DNA of 37,617 nucleotides, from positions 1 through 37,617 of the forward strand of contig WGNB01000067.1 of the NCBI GenBank assembly GCA_016124795.1. Direction: 5' to 3'. Position 1 is the first letter of the stretch. Each line of letters begins with the position of its first letter. The notes beneath the pieces are model-generated. The model did no database searches. It saw only the letters and a program-made list of their open reading frames with translations, and had not been told where the DNA came from. Made by a program: the position numbers and the translations under genes. Positions 30,601-37,617 of this stretch are shown here, piece after piece. This stretch comes from Rhodopseudomonas sp. GTDB taxonomy: Bacteria; Pseudomonadota; Alphaproteobacteria; Rhizobiales; Xanthobacteraceae.

Positions 30601-32291
30601 GCGGCGCGCACGCGAACCACGAAGTTCTGCGCTTCTTCCTGCAAGGCCGCCGCCTGACGGTTGAGATCGGCGACCGCCTGCAGAATCTGTTGCGCGCCGG
30701 AATGAGTGCGGCTGGCGAATTCGCTGACACCGGCAATCGTCGACGACACCTGACGGGTACGCACGGCGGTGCCTTCGATGCTTTCGGCGATCCGCTGCGT
30801 CGCGTGGTTTTGCAGCTTGACCGACTCGGTGATGGCGCGCGCCACCGTTTCCACTTGTCCGATAACGCTCGACATCGACTGCGTGGCGTTGCGCACGCCG
30901 TCGATGATGACGCTGACCGTGCCGGTGCGCTCCTCGATATTGGCGAGCGCCTTGGTGGTCTGGGCGGCCAGCATCTTGACCTCCTGCGCCACCACGGCAA
31001 AGCCACGGCCGGCGTCTCCGGCGCGCGCCGCCTCGATGGTGGCGTTCAGCGCCAGCAGATTGGTCTGGCTGGCGATGGCGTGAATCATGCCGGCGACTTT
31101 CTCGATATCGTTGACCGCCGGGTTCAACCCGTCGGCGGTAGAGACCGCGACATCGGCGCGATGAATGGCTTCCGCCACGACGCCAGAGGCGTTGACCAGT
31201 TGATTGTCGATATCGGCAATCGCCATCGATAGCTCGTCGATGGCATGCGACACGGTGCCGGCGACCGCCGAGCTTTCCTGCGCCACTTCGGCGGCGGCCT
31301 GCGCATAGCGCCCGGACTCGTCGGCCACCTCGCTCATCGACAGTGCCGACTGGTCGAGTTCGGCGGCGGAGTGGGCCAAAGCCGCCGCCACATGCAGGAT
31401 CTTGCTTTCGAAATTGCGGGCGAACTGATCGAGCGCCTCGCGCTTCTCGGCCGCGGCCTGTTCGCGCGCCTGGCGACGATGCTCCTGCGCCTCGCTCAGC
31501 GCGACGCCGTTGTCGCGGAACACCAGCACCGCGCGCGCCATGGTGCCGACTTCGTCGGTGCGGCGCAGGCCGGCGATGGTGACGCCGAACCGGCCCTGCG
31601 CGATCTCGCGCATCACCCCGGCCAGCCGTTGCAACGGCCGCGCCACCGCGACATGAGCCAGGAACATCGCCAGCAGCACGGTGACCAGCGTGCCGCCCGC
31701 CAGGATCGCGAACAGCAGCCGATAGGTTTCGGCCTTGCGGGTCGCCGCCTGCTCCACCGTGGTCTTCATCTGGCCGCCGAGAATGTCGATCAACCGGTTC
31801 ATGCTGGTGGTGGCGTCGACCAGCGCCGGATCAAACTTGAATTCGAGGATGAAACGCGCCGGCTCGCGCTGGCCGCTATTGACCATGCCGTGGACCTGGT
31901 CGGCGATGCCGTTGACCAGCTCGAGCCGTCGCAACATGCCTTTGACGTCGTCGCGATAGTCCGGCAGCGTGTCGATCACGCCGTTCAGCCAGAGCTTGGC
32001 CGAGGCATATTGCCCGGCGCGCTCGTCATTGGCTTCGCGCATGGTGTCGGGGTCGCTGGCGGCGGCCATCTTGTAGGTCGCGAGCCCGAGCGATTCGACC
32101 GCGATTTTCGCTTCCGTCAGGATAAGCCGGGTCGGCGCGACCTTCTGGACGACGATGTCATTGATCCGGTCGATTTCGTGCAGGCTTCGCAGGCTGTACC
32201 AGTTGGCGCCGGCCGACAGGAGGCCGAGCGCGCCGATCAACAACATCGCCTTGGCGGCGATCGGCAAGCGAGGCGAAATAAAGCGCTGCAT
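30597..32291 (-). CDS. Methyl-accepting chemotaxis protein
   Basis: A 564-residue transmembrane chemoreceptor. TM1 spans about 12-32. A periplasmic, mostly helical four-helix-bundle-type sensor covers 33-190, TM2 about 191-215, and HAMP about 216-268. The cytoplasmic signalling domain has its hairpin tip in [21 protein letters not shown] and [12 protein letters not shown] (about 430-470), which contacts CheA and CheW. It ends in VRVRAA without a CheR/CheB-docking pentapeptide, so adaptation enzymes would have to reach it by other receptors. The sensed ligand is unknown. The ATG at 32291 has only a weak ribosome site. An 8-base inverted repeat and a repeat-rich AT-richer tract lie upstream. 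Confidence 0.93.
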   Translation of the reverse strand: MQRFISPRLPIAAKAMLLIGALGLLSAGANWYSLRSLHEIDRINDIVVQKVAPTRLILTEAKIAVESLGLATYKMAAASDPDTMREANDERAGQYASAKLWLNGVIDTLPDYRDDVKGMLRRLELVNGIADQVHGMVNSGQREPARFILEFKFDPALVDATTSMNRLIDILGGQMKTTVEQAATRKAETYRLLFAILAGGTLVTVLLAMFLAHVAVARPLQRLAGVMREIAQGRFGVTIAGLRRTDEVGTMARAVLVFRDNGVALSEAQEHRRQAREQAAAEKREALDQFARNFESKILHVAAALAHSAAELDQSALSMSEVADESGRYAQAAAEVAQESSAVAGTVSHAIDELSMAIADIDNQLVNASGVVAEAIHRADVAVSTADGLNPAVNDIEKVAGMIHAIASQTNLLALNATIEAARAGDAGRGFAVVAQEVKMLAAQTTKALANIEERTGTVSVIIDGVRNATQSMSSVIGQVETVARAITESVKLQNHATQRIAESIEGTAVRTRQVSSTIAGVSEFASRTHSGAQQILQAVADLNRQAAALQEEAQNFVVRVRAA

Positions 32292-32301
32292 TGAAGAATC
32301 C

Positions 32302-32328
32302 AGACAAGCGGTATTTGAGTGCTTGTCT
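32302..32328. promoter_or_regulatory. Inverted repeat in the chemoreceptor leader
   Basis: AGACAAGC (32302-32309) and GCTTGTCT (32321-32328) are perfect 8-base complements with an 11-base spacer, lying 10 to 37 bases upstream of the chemoreceptor start on the minus strand. It could be an operator or a leader hairpin. Confidence 0.45.
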
Positions 32329-32374
32329 AGCCGGCAATGGTTCCCGATCGCTTAAGGTTCGGGTCATTGTAGCG

Positions 32375-32522
32375 TCACGTTGTCACAAAACGCGCTGTCA
32401 TAATTCCGGTTCACGAAACCCGCGTTGTCACAAAGCGTGCGTTCACAACGTCACGTTATGCAAAGCGCATGACGCAAACCACAATACGCACTGACACTTT
32501 ACGCAATGCGCGCTGACACTTT
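32375..32522. repeat. Degenerate short repeats around GTCACAAA
   Basis: The motif GC-GTTGTCACAAA recurs imperfectly, with TCAC/TCAT at 32383, 32398, 32411, 32428 and 32443 (steps of 13-17 bases). Then GC(A/G)CTGACACTTT is found twice, 22 bases apart (TGACAC at 32492 and 32514). This stretch makes up much of the 290-base gap between the chemoreceptor and the second glutathione S-transferase gene. I cannot name a binding protein. Confidence 0.45.
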
Positions 32523-32581
32523 CGCCGACGGCAATTCACATCCTTGCGACGCGAATCGCCGTCGGCCATAAAATCGGCGCC

Positions 32582-33346
32582 TTAGGCGCTCGCCGCCGCC
32601 GTCTCGCGCAGATGCGGGAAGCGTTCGGTCAACAACGAGCCATGATAATAGGTCGGCACGAAAGCCGGATGGGCGCGGATATTGTCGAACCAGGTGACGA
32701 CGCGCGGCAGATCCTTCCAGTCGTAGAAGTTGAGATCGTACATGCGCACCAATGCCGGCATCACAGCCACGTCGGCAAGGCTGATCTCCTTGCCGAGCAG
32801 CCACGGCCCGCCGCTCTTTTCGATTTCGGCATCCATACGTTCGTAGGTCCGCCGCAGACGGGCCAGCGCATCATCCATTTCCTGTTTGGGGAAGCCGGTC
32901 TGCCCCATCTTCATCATGAATTCCTTGCGCAACGGCTTTGACTCCGCCATCGCCATGAATTCATCGCGGCTCATCGCCTGGAATTTGGGCAGGAAGGCCA
33001 GATTGAAGGTCGGTACGCGCACCGCCGGCGCCGGCATCTCATCCATGAAATGCATCAGCGCGCGCATGCGGGCCCGCTTGACCGGGTCTTCCGGCGTGAA
33101 ACTGTCGGCGGGCTCGACCTCGTCGAGATATTCGGTGATGACGGTCGAGTCGGTAACGATGGCGCCGTCATGGTCGAGCGTCGGCACCACGCCGTTCGGG
33201 TTAAGCTTGAGGTAGTCCGGCTTGAGCTGATCCCCGTCGAGCAGATTGAGTTTCACCTCGTCGAACGGAAGGTGTTTGCTGTTGAGCACGAAACGCACGC
33301 GCTGGCTGCAGGTCGACTGCGGCGCATTATAAAGCTTGTAGGCCAT
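32582..33346 (-). CDS. Glutathione S-transferase family protein
   Basis: A 254-residue protein with the thioredoxin fold (1-80) and helical domain of the glutathione S-transferase family. The N-terminal catalytic region is APQSTCSQRVR (Ser11, Cys13, Ser14), the cis-proline is Pro55 in NGVVPTL, and Asp66-Ser67 contacts glutathione. GGPWLLGKEISLADVAVMP is the C-terminal hydrophobic-box motif. Its first 75 residues resemble the 26221-27054 protein closely, so the two are paralogues. The ATG at 33346 follows GGGAGAG. It appears to be transcribed alone. The substrate is unknown. Confidence 0.88.
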   Translation of the reverse strand: MAYKLYNAPQSTCSQRVRFVLNSKHLPFDEVKLNLLDGDQLKPDYLKLNPNGVVPTLDHDGAIVTDSTVITEYLDEVEPADSFTPEDPVKRARMRALMHFMDEMPAPAVRVPTFNLAFLPKFQAMSRDEFMAMAESKPLRKEFMMKMGQTGFPKQEMDDALARLRRTYERMDAEIEKSGGPWLLGKEISLADVAVMPALVRMYDLNFYDWKDLPRVVTWFDNIRAHPAFVPTYYHGSLLTERFPHLRETAAASA

Positions 33347-33433
33347 TCCCTGTTCTCTCCCAAAAGATTTTTTTGCAGTCTGTCATTCCCGGCCGAACTT
33401 AGGCAATGGCCGGACCGCGATATCAGGCCCGCT

Positions 33434-34057
33434 TCACTCGCCTTTGATCGCGCCTCCGGCCCGTGATTCGGCCGGCGGATCGGCCAGGCCCTGCCGCAGC
33501 TTTTCCAGCCGCGCCTGATAGCCCTCGCCGTCGCCATAATCGTCAAACAAGGCGTAGCGAGCGTGGCTGCCGATGACACGGCGGGCGTGCTTGATCGGGC
33601 ACCAGTATTGCTCGGTGCGGGCGGCGATCTCGCGCACATAACCGATCAGGCCGTTGGCGTAGGAGCAATAGGCGCAGTTGAGCTTTTCCAGCGCGTTCAG
33701 ATAAGCCAGATGGTGGCGGTCGAACACCAGGTAATCCGCGCGCCTGACCTTGGCGATGCCATAGATCGGGAAACAAACCGCCTGATAGACCGTCACGAAC
33801 AGGTCGAGCAGCACGAACGGCACGATGCCGGCATAGATCACCGGCGCGGTCAGGATCACCAGCGGATTGGCGCCGAGCACGTAAGGCAGCAGCTTCTGGC
33901 GCAACTCGCGATGACGCCGCAGCAATTCCGCCTCGAAGGCGATGCGGCCGTGCTCGATGCCGATTTTCAGATCGGCGCGGCGCTTGGCCAGTTCGGCGTC
34001 CAGTTCGCCCTGCAGGGCCTGGATCTTGCCGATCAGCGCGTCAATCTGCGAATTCAT
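33434..34057 (-). CDS. Unnamed membrane protein with Cys/His cluster
   Basis: I do not recognise a named family. The 207-residue protein has a charged, coiled-coil-like N-terminus (1-55), two hydrophobic segments (about 57-80 and 82-100) and a C-terminal cytoplasmic or periplasmic part with His115-His116, Cys128-x2-Cys131 in NCAYCSYANG, and Cys153 and His157 in YWCPIKH. The spaced cysteines and histidine could hold a metal or Fe-S centre. I chose the ATG at 34057 because GGAG lies seven bases upstream; upstream open frame is low-complexity Arg/Pro-rich. Neighbours give no clue, and its last residues are polar and likely disordered. Confidence 0.72.
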   Translation of the reverse strand: MNSQIDALIGKIQALQGELDAELAKRRADLKIGIEHGRIAFEAELLRRHRELRQKLLPYVLGANPLVILTAPVIYAGIVPFVLLDLFVTVYQAVCFPIYGIAKVRRADYLVFDRHHLAYLNALEKLNCAYCSYANGLIGYVREIAARTEQYWCPIKHARRVIGSHARYALFDDYGDGEGYQARLEKLRQGLADPPAESRAGGAIKGE

Positions 34058-34319
34058 GGGATGGCTCCGTGGCGGCGCGGACATTCGGCGCGCGCCGCTA
34101 TGCTTATCCCAGAGGCGCCGGCCCGCAACAGGGCGCTTTTTGCCGCCGGGCCGGCCGCACCAGCATGGACGCACCGCGATTATTCCCGCGCGCGAGAAAA
34201 ATATTGCCCGCCAGTAGGGCGGAATAGAACCGGGGTCCACGGAATTGATCCCATGAGACCGGCGGCGATTGTCCGCGCCCGCGCTCGACGTTCATCCGCA
34301 TTCCATTGGGAGAGTTCAC

Positions 34320-34706
34320 ATGAAGAAACTAATCGTTCCCGTGCTCGCCGCCACGCTGGCGATTTGCGCCACCGCCGCCTTCGCGCAATCGGCGCCGACC
34401 AAGACCGGCGACAGCGCCAAGGGCAAGGTGCTGACCGACGGCAAAGGCATGACGCTTTACACCTTCGACAAGGACACCGATGGCAAGTCGGCCTGCAACG
34501 GCCCCTGCGCGACCAACTGGCCGCCGCTGATGGCGGCCGCCGACGCCAAGGCGGGCAATGGCTACACTGTCGTCGTGCGTGCCGACGGCGGCAAGCAATG
34601 GGCGCATGGCGGCAAGCCGCTCTACACCTGGAAGAACGACAAGAAGCCGGGCGACATCACCGGCGACGGCTTCCTGAACGGTGCGTGGCACATCGCCAAA
34701 CCGTAA
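34320..34706 (+). CDS. Periplasmic COG4315/Lipoprotein_15 repeat protein
   Basis: A 128-residue exported protein with a clear signal peptide (MKKLIVPVLAATLAI..., cleavage near AFA-Q at 22). The mature part carries two copies of the short Lipoprotein_15-type unit. The first is GKVLTDGKGMTLYTFDKD with CNGPCATNWPPL, and the second has WAHGGKPLYTWKNDKKPGD and GDGF. There is no lipobox cysteine after the signal, so it is probably soluble rather than a lipoprotein. GGGAGAG precedes the ATG at 34320. The function of this family is unknown, though members are widely conserved in proteobacteria. It is its own unit, convergent with the following dehydrogenase. Confidence 0.87.
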   Translation: MKKLIVPVLAATLAICATAAFAQSAPTKTGDSAKGKVLTDGKGMTLYTFDKDTDGKSACNGPCATNWPPLMAAADAKAGNGYTVVVRADGGKQWAHGGKPLYTWKNDKKPGDITGDGFLNGAWHIAKP

Positions 34707-34775
34707 GACTGGACGCCGGTTCGGCGCGCCTGGTCATCACTCTTTGCCTCTCCTCGCGATGCGGCGAGAGGGCGT

Positions 34776-34813
34776 AAAAAAGCCGGGTGAAGGGCAGCGC
34801 CCCTCACCCGGCT
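34776..34813 (-). terminator. Terminator for the 34872-35831 gene
   Basis: AGCCGGGTGAAGGG (34781-34794) and CCCCTCACCCGGCT (34800-34813) pair with one mismatch. On the minus strand the stem runs directly into a run of six T (34781-34776), a good intrinsic terminator for the dehydrogenase gene read from the right. Confidence 0.8.
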
Positions 34814-34834
34814 CGCCCCAACGGGCGCTTGACG

Positions 34835-34862
34835 CTCTCTCCCCGTCGCAACGGGGAGAGAG
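34835..34862. repeat. Palindromic CTCTCCCCG hairpin
   Basis: CTCTCTCCCCGT (34835-34846) pairs perfectly with ACGGGGAGAGAG (34851-34862) around a CGCA loop. The core matches the terminator stem at 28587-28619. A related weaker hairpin lies at 34747-34771. No T-run follows, so it is probably a repeat unit. Confidence 0.6.
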
Positions 34863-34871
34863 AAAAGAGAT

Positions 34872-35831
34872 TTACTCCAGCCCGCTCGGGACCTTCTTGT
34901 CCTCGGAGGTCAGCTTCATGCCGGAGAGTTCGGCCATCGTCTCGGCCATCTTGGCGAAGTCGGCGGCGAGGATCTCCTTGGCATTCGGCTGCGACAGCGC
35001 CTTGCCGATATGCTGCTGAATGACTTCGCGGGTCGCCGCGGTCACCGGCATCGGCACATCGTATTCGCGGCCAAGGTCGAGACCGAGGTCGAGATCCTTG
35101 CGCAGCAGTTCCGGCGTGAACGTCGTGGTCCAGTCGAGATTGACCAGCGCCGACGATTTGTAAGCCGTGAACATCGAGCCCATGACGCCATTGTTCATGA
35201 ACGCCAAGAAGGCGTGACGCGGCACGCCCATCTTGTTGGCGAGCAGCGTGATCTCGATCAGGTTTTCGATCACGACGCCGAGCATGACGTTGTGCGCGAT
35301 CTTGCAGATGCGCGCCAGTTCGCCTTCGCCGACATAAGACACGCCGCGCGGCGCGAACACTTCGATCACCGGCATCGCGGCTTCGGCCGCCGCCTTCGGA
35401 CCCGACACCACCGACGACAGCTTGCCGGCCTTGATCACCAGACCGTTGCCCGACACCGGCGCGCAGACGAAGTCGATGTTGTGTTCTTTCAGGCGGGCGC
35501 GGATGCGCTCGGAATCCTCGACCGAGATCGACGAGCAGTCGACGAAGGTCTTCGGCAGCTTGCCCTTGGCATTGGTGACGATGCCGTTGGCGCCGAAGTA
35601 GACCTCCTCGAGATCCTTGCCCTCCGACACGATGGCAAACAGCATGTCGACGCCGGCCAGGTCGACCGGCTTGTCGACGACCTTGGCGCCGAACTGGGTC
35701 AGCGGCTCGGCCTTCGACTTGGTGCGGTTCCAGATCGAGATATCGTAATCCGCCTTCGCGAGGCGCTCCGCCATCTGGTAGCCCATGCGCCCAACGCCGA
35801 TCCAGCCGATTTTTTGTGCGTTCTTCGACAT
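34872..35831 (-). CDS. NAD(P)-dependent oxidoreductase, 3-hydroxyisobutyrate dehydrogenase family
   Basis: A 319-residue beta-hydroxyacid dehydrogenase. The Rossmann turn is GVGRMG (12-17), and Asn35-Arg36 after the second strand favours NADP. The substrate motif is CAPVSGN (123-129), and the catalytic lysine is Lys177 in RICKIAHN. Relatives act on 3-hydroxyisobutyrate, tartronate semialdehyde, succinic semialdehyde or glyoxylate. The usual length is 290-300, so it is slightly long. The ATG at 35831 is preceded by a weak GGGAGAG site. A terminator lies at 34776. It is divergent from the ABC permease pair, with 248 bases between them in which I see no convincing promoter or operator. Confidence 0.88.
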   Translation of the reverse strand: MSKNAQKIGWIGVGRMGYQMAERLAKADYDISIWNRTKSKAEPLTQFGAKVVDKPVDLAGVDMLFAIVSEGKDLEEVYFGANGIVTNAKGKLPKTFVDCSSISVEDSERIRARLKEHNIDFVCAPVSGNGLVIKAGKLSSVVSGPKAAAEAAMPVIEVFAPRGVSYVGEGELARICKIAHNVMLGVVIENLIEITLLANKMGVPRHAFLAFMNNGVMGSMFTAYKSSALVNLDWTTTFTPELLRKDLDLGLDLGREYDVPMPVTAATREVIQQHIGKALSQPNAKEILAADFAKMAETMAELSGMKLTSEDKKVPSGLE

Positions 35832-36079
35832 CCCGAAACTCTCCCGTTGCGATTACGCCCGCACTGCATGCGGTTGCGCCAAATTCATTGAGGACGCGGC
35901 TTTAGCCGTTCTAACCATAAATCGCCAGAGGGCATCATGTATGCGGCTATGCAACGACACGATGCTTGTGGCCGGCATTCAATCGGCATTATCCTGCCGC
36001 CATCGCCGGTGGCCCAACCGGTGCAATGGCCCCACATAGACGGCCAATAAAAATAACGACGGGAAGGAGCGCCTGCCCC

Positions 36080-36907
36080 ATGCAGGAGGTTGCCGCCATC
36101 GCTGTTGCCCCGGCGCGTGAATCGCGCTGGCCGGATCGTTTGCGGACATTGGGCCGCAATGCATTCCCCTTTGCGGTCGTCGGCGCGATCTGGGAGATCG
36201 TCGCCCGCGCCGGCGTGTTCCCGAGAAAGCTCTTTCCCACCCTGGAAGAGATCGCGCGGTCCTTTGTCGACCTGACCGTCTCCGGCATTTTGCCGCACCA
36301 CACGCTCGACACCATGCTCCGCCTGCTGTCCGGCTTCGCACTGGCCGCGGTCGTCGGTCTGGCGGTCGGCGTCCTGATGGGCCGGTCGCGGCGGGCCGAA
36401 GACATCTGCCTGCCGCTGGTCAGCATTCTGGCGCCGATACCCGGGCTCGCCTACACGCCGCTGTTCCTGTTGTGGTTCGGCCCCGGTCAGGTTTCCGCCG
36501 TGCTGCTGGTCGCCTTCGTCTCCAGCTTTCCGATCATTTACAACAGCTGGACCGGCGTGAAGGCGGTTAAGGAAATCTGGGTCCGCGCCGCGCAGGCCAT
36601 GGGCGCCGACGACCGCCGGATGTTCACCCACGTCATCCTGCCCGGCGCGCTGCCTTACATTCTCACCGGCCTGCGACTCGGTCTCGCCCAGGCCTGGCGT
36701 GTGCTGGTCGCTGTCGAAATGCTCGCCGCCGTGCCGTGGGGGCTTGGCTGGCTGATCTTCGGCGCCCGCGAGTTCCTCAACACCGACGCCATGATGGCCG
36801 GCGTCGTCGTCATCGCGCTTATCGGTCTGGCGCTCGAGAAATATGTCTTCCAGGCGATCGAGAACTACACGGTCGTGCGCTGGGGCATGGTGGGGTCGAT
36901 GGAATGA
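36080..36907 (+). CDS. ABC transporter permease (SsuC/TauC type), first of a tandem pair
   Basis: A 275-residue inner-membrane permease of the BPD_transp_1 family with about six helices. The EAA-type loop is WVRAAQAMGADDRRMFTHVILPGALPYILTG near the C-terminal half. The ATG at 36080 follows GGAAGGAG by about ten bases. Its TGA overlaps the ATG of the next permease as ATGA. Such permeases serve ABC importers of sulfonates, nitrate or related anions; the ATPase and binding protein are not in the window and may lie to the right. The close likeness to the second permease suggests a heterodimer. Confidence 0.88.
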   Translation: MQEVAAIAVAPARESRWPDRLRTLGRNAFPFAVVGAIWEIVARAGVFPRKLFPTLEEIARSFVDLTVSGILPHHTLDTMLRLLSGFALAAVVGLAVGVLMGRSRRAEDICLPLVSILAPIPGLAYTPLFLLWFGPGQVSAVLLVAFVSSFPIIYNSWTGVKAVKEIWVRAAQAMGADDRRMFTHVILPGALPYILTGLRLGLAQAWRVLVAVEMLAAVPWGLGWLIFGAREFLNTDAMMAGVVVIALIGLALEKYVFQAIENYTVVRWGMVGSME

Positions 36908-37617
36908 CGCGCCAGCAACAAAACAAACGATCGGCGATCCGCGGCGGACTGACGCTTATCGCGGCTGCGATCTTCTACGAAGCGCTGGCCTATAGCGGCC
37001 TGTTCCCGCGCGTGCTGTTGCCAACCATCCAGACCATCGTGTCGACGCTCTACGGCATGCTGGCCGACGGCAGCATCGTCGAACACGCCGCCGCCACGCT
37101 CTATCGCGTGCTGTTCGGCTTCTGCCTGGCGATCGCCCTCGGCCTGCCGCTCGGCATCGCGATGGCGCGCTTCAAGCCGGTGGAGAATTTCTTTCTGCCG
37201 CTCGTCTCAGCGCTGATGCCGATCCCGTCCTTCGCGCTGGTGCCGTTGTTCATGATGTGGTTCGGCATCGGCAACCTGACCACGATCCTGATCGTGTTCT
37301 ATGCCGCGACGTTCCCGATGCTGTTCAACACCTGGTCCGGCGTGCGCTCGGTCAATCCGCTCTGGCTGCGCGCGGCCGGCGCGATGGGCGCCAATGAAGG
37401 CCGGCTGTTCTGGAAAGTCATCATTCCCGGCGCCTCGCCTTTCATCATCACCGGCATGCGGCAGGCTTTCCTGCGTTCCTGGATCGCGGTGGTCGGCGCC
37501 GAGATGATCGCGGCCTCCGACTTCGGCCTCGGCTGGGTGATCTTCGACGCCAAGGAATTCCTGCAAACCGACGTGATGATGGCCTCGCTGGTCGTCATCG
37601 GCATCATCGGCTTCATC
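36904..37617 (+). CDS. ABC transporter permease, second of the pair, partial (no stop in window)
   Basis: The reading frame starts at ATG 36904, overlapping the previous stop by four bases, and is open to the last base, giving 238 residues without an end. It carries the same family pattern, with MWFGIGNLTTILIV, the coupling loop WLRAAGAMGANEGRLFWKVIIPGASP, and FDAKEFLQTDVMMA near the end. It is paralogous to the 36080-36907 protein across its whole visible length, so the pair probably arose by duplication and forms one transporter's membrane part. Only the last few dozen residues should be missing, judged from the first copy. Confidence 0.87.
   Translation, partial: MTRQQQNKRSAIRGGLTLIAAAIFYEALAYSGLFPRVLLPTIQTIVSTLYGMLADGSIVEHAAATLYRVLFGFCLAIALGLPLGIAMARFKPVENFFLPLVSALMPIPSFALVPLFMMWFGIGNLTTILIVFYAATFPMLFNTWSGVRSVNPLWLRAAGAMGANEGRLFWKVIIPGASPFIITGMRQAFLRSWIAVVGAEMIAASDFGLGWVIFDAKEFLQTDVMMASLVVIGIIGFI

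Noticed and set aside
32375-32522. CRISPR array
   Set aside because: The repeated motifs are short, variable and 13-22 bases apart, with no constant repeat and no spacers of equal length. No cas genes are present.
34058-34319. A hairpin with T-run at about 34113-34142 as terminator
   Set aside because: The stem (GCGCC/GGCGC) is only five bases with a long loop and there is no plus-strand gene just upstream to end.

Overview
The window is GC-rich, densely coding DNA with alphaproteobacterial character. The codon usage, the TRAP, tandem-permease and NMT1-type ABC transporters, a DUF983 protein, a serine-glyoxylate-aminotransferase-like enzyme and several dispersed palindromic repeats of the Bradyrhizobium/Rhodopseudomonas/Pseudolabrys type suggest a soil or water member of Hyphomicrobiales. 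The genus is an inference. I see no rRNA, tRNA, CRISPR, phage or insertion-sequence transposase, and no gene-free stretch longer than 300 bases.

Layout. 124-5553 (minus strand) holds a catabolic block: a short-chain dehydrogenase and an EamA exporter, translationally coupled, then both E1 subunits of a thiamine-diphosphate 2-oxoacid (or acetoin) dehydrogenase and a succinate-semialdehyde dehydrogenase-like aldehyde dehydrogenase. 5716-7790 (plus) is a coupled TauE/SafE exporter and ChrA chromate transporter pair. 7794-11692 (minus) is a tight four-gene run: CPA1 antiporter, NMT1-type binding protein, ABC ATPase and permease. 11865-15391 (plus) holds a small secreted protein and a complete TRAP transporter (dctP, dctQ, dctM) with hairpins between dctP and dctQ. 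15379-19730 holds a divergent pair, a YdiJ-like FAD/Fe-S 2-hydroxyacid dehydrogenase and an alanine/serine-glyoxylate aminotransferase, around a possible operator.

19817-21190 is the least ordinary stretch. Two direct copies of one palindromic repeat bracket a GIY-YIG nuclease gene and an alpha/beta hydrolase gene, and the nuclease stop codon lies inside one copy. A benzoate-CoA ligase follows, divergent from a MetE-like protein. 24121-26162 is a MATE exporter and a MarR repressor divergent around two palindromic operators 32 bp apart. Then come a glutathione S-transferase, an M24 peptidase-like protein with an altered metal ligand, a strong terminator, a methyltransferase with a possible PqqD/RRE-like C-terminus, a DUF983 protein, a chemoreceptor, a second glutathione S-transferase, an unnamed membrane protein with conserved-looking cysteines, a periplasmic repeat protein, a 3-hydroxyisobutyrate-dehydrogenase-like enzyme and two tandem ABC permeases, the second cut by the window end.

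Overall this is mostly a metabolic and transport region. I do not see a clear-cut new defence or mobile system. The best leads are the repeat-bracketed GIY-YIG unit, the methyltransferase C-terminus, the Asp-to-Cys change in the M24 protein, and the well-defined MarR/MATE control region.
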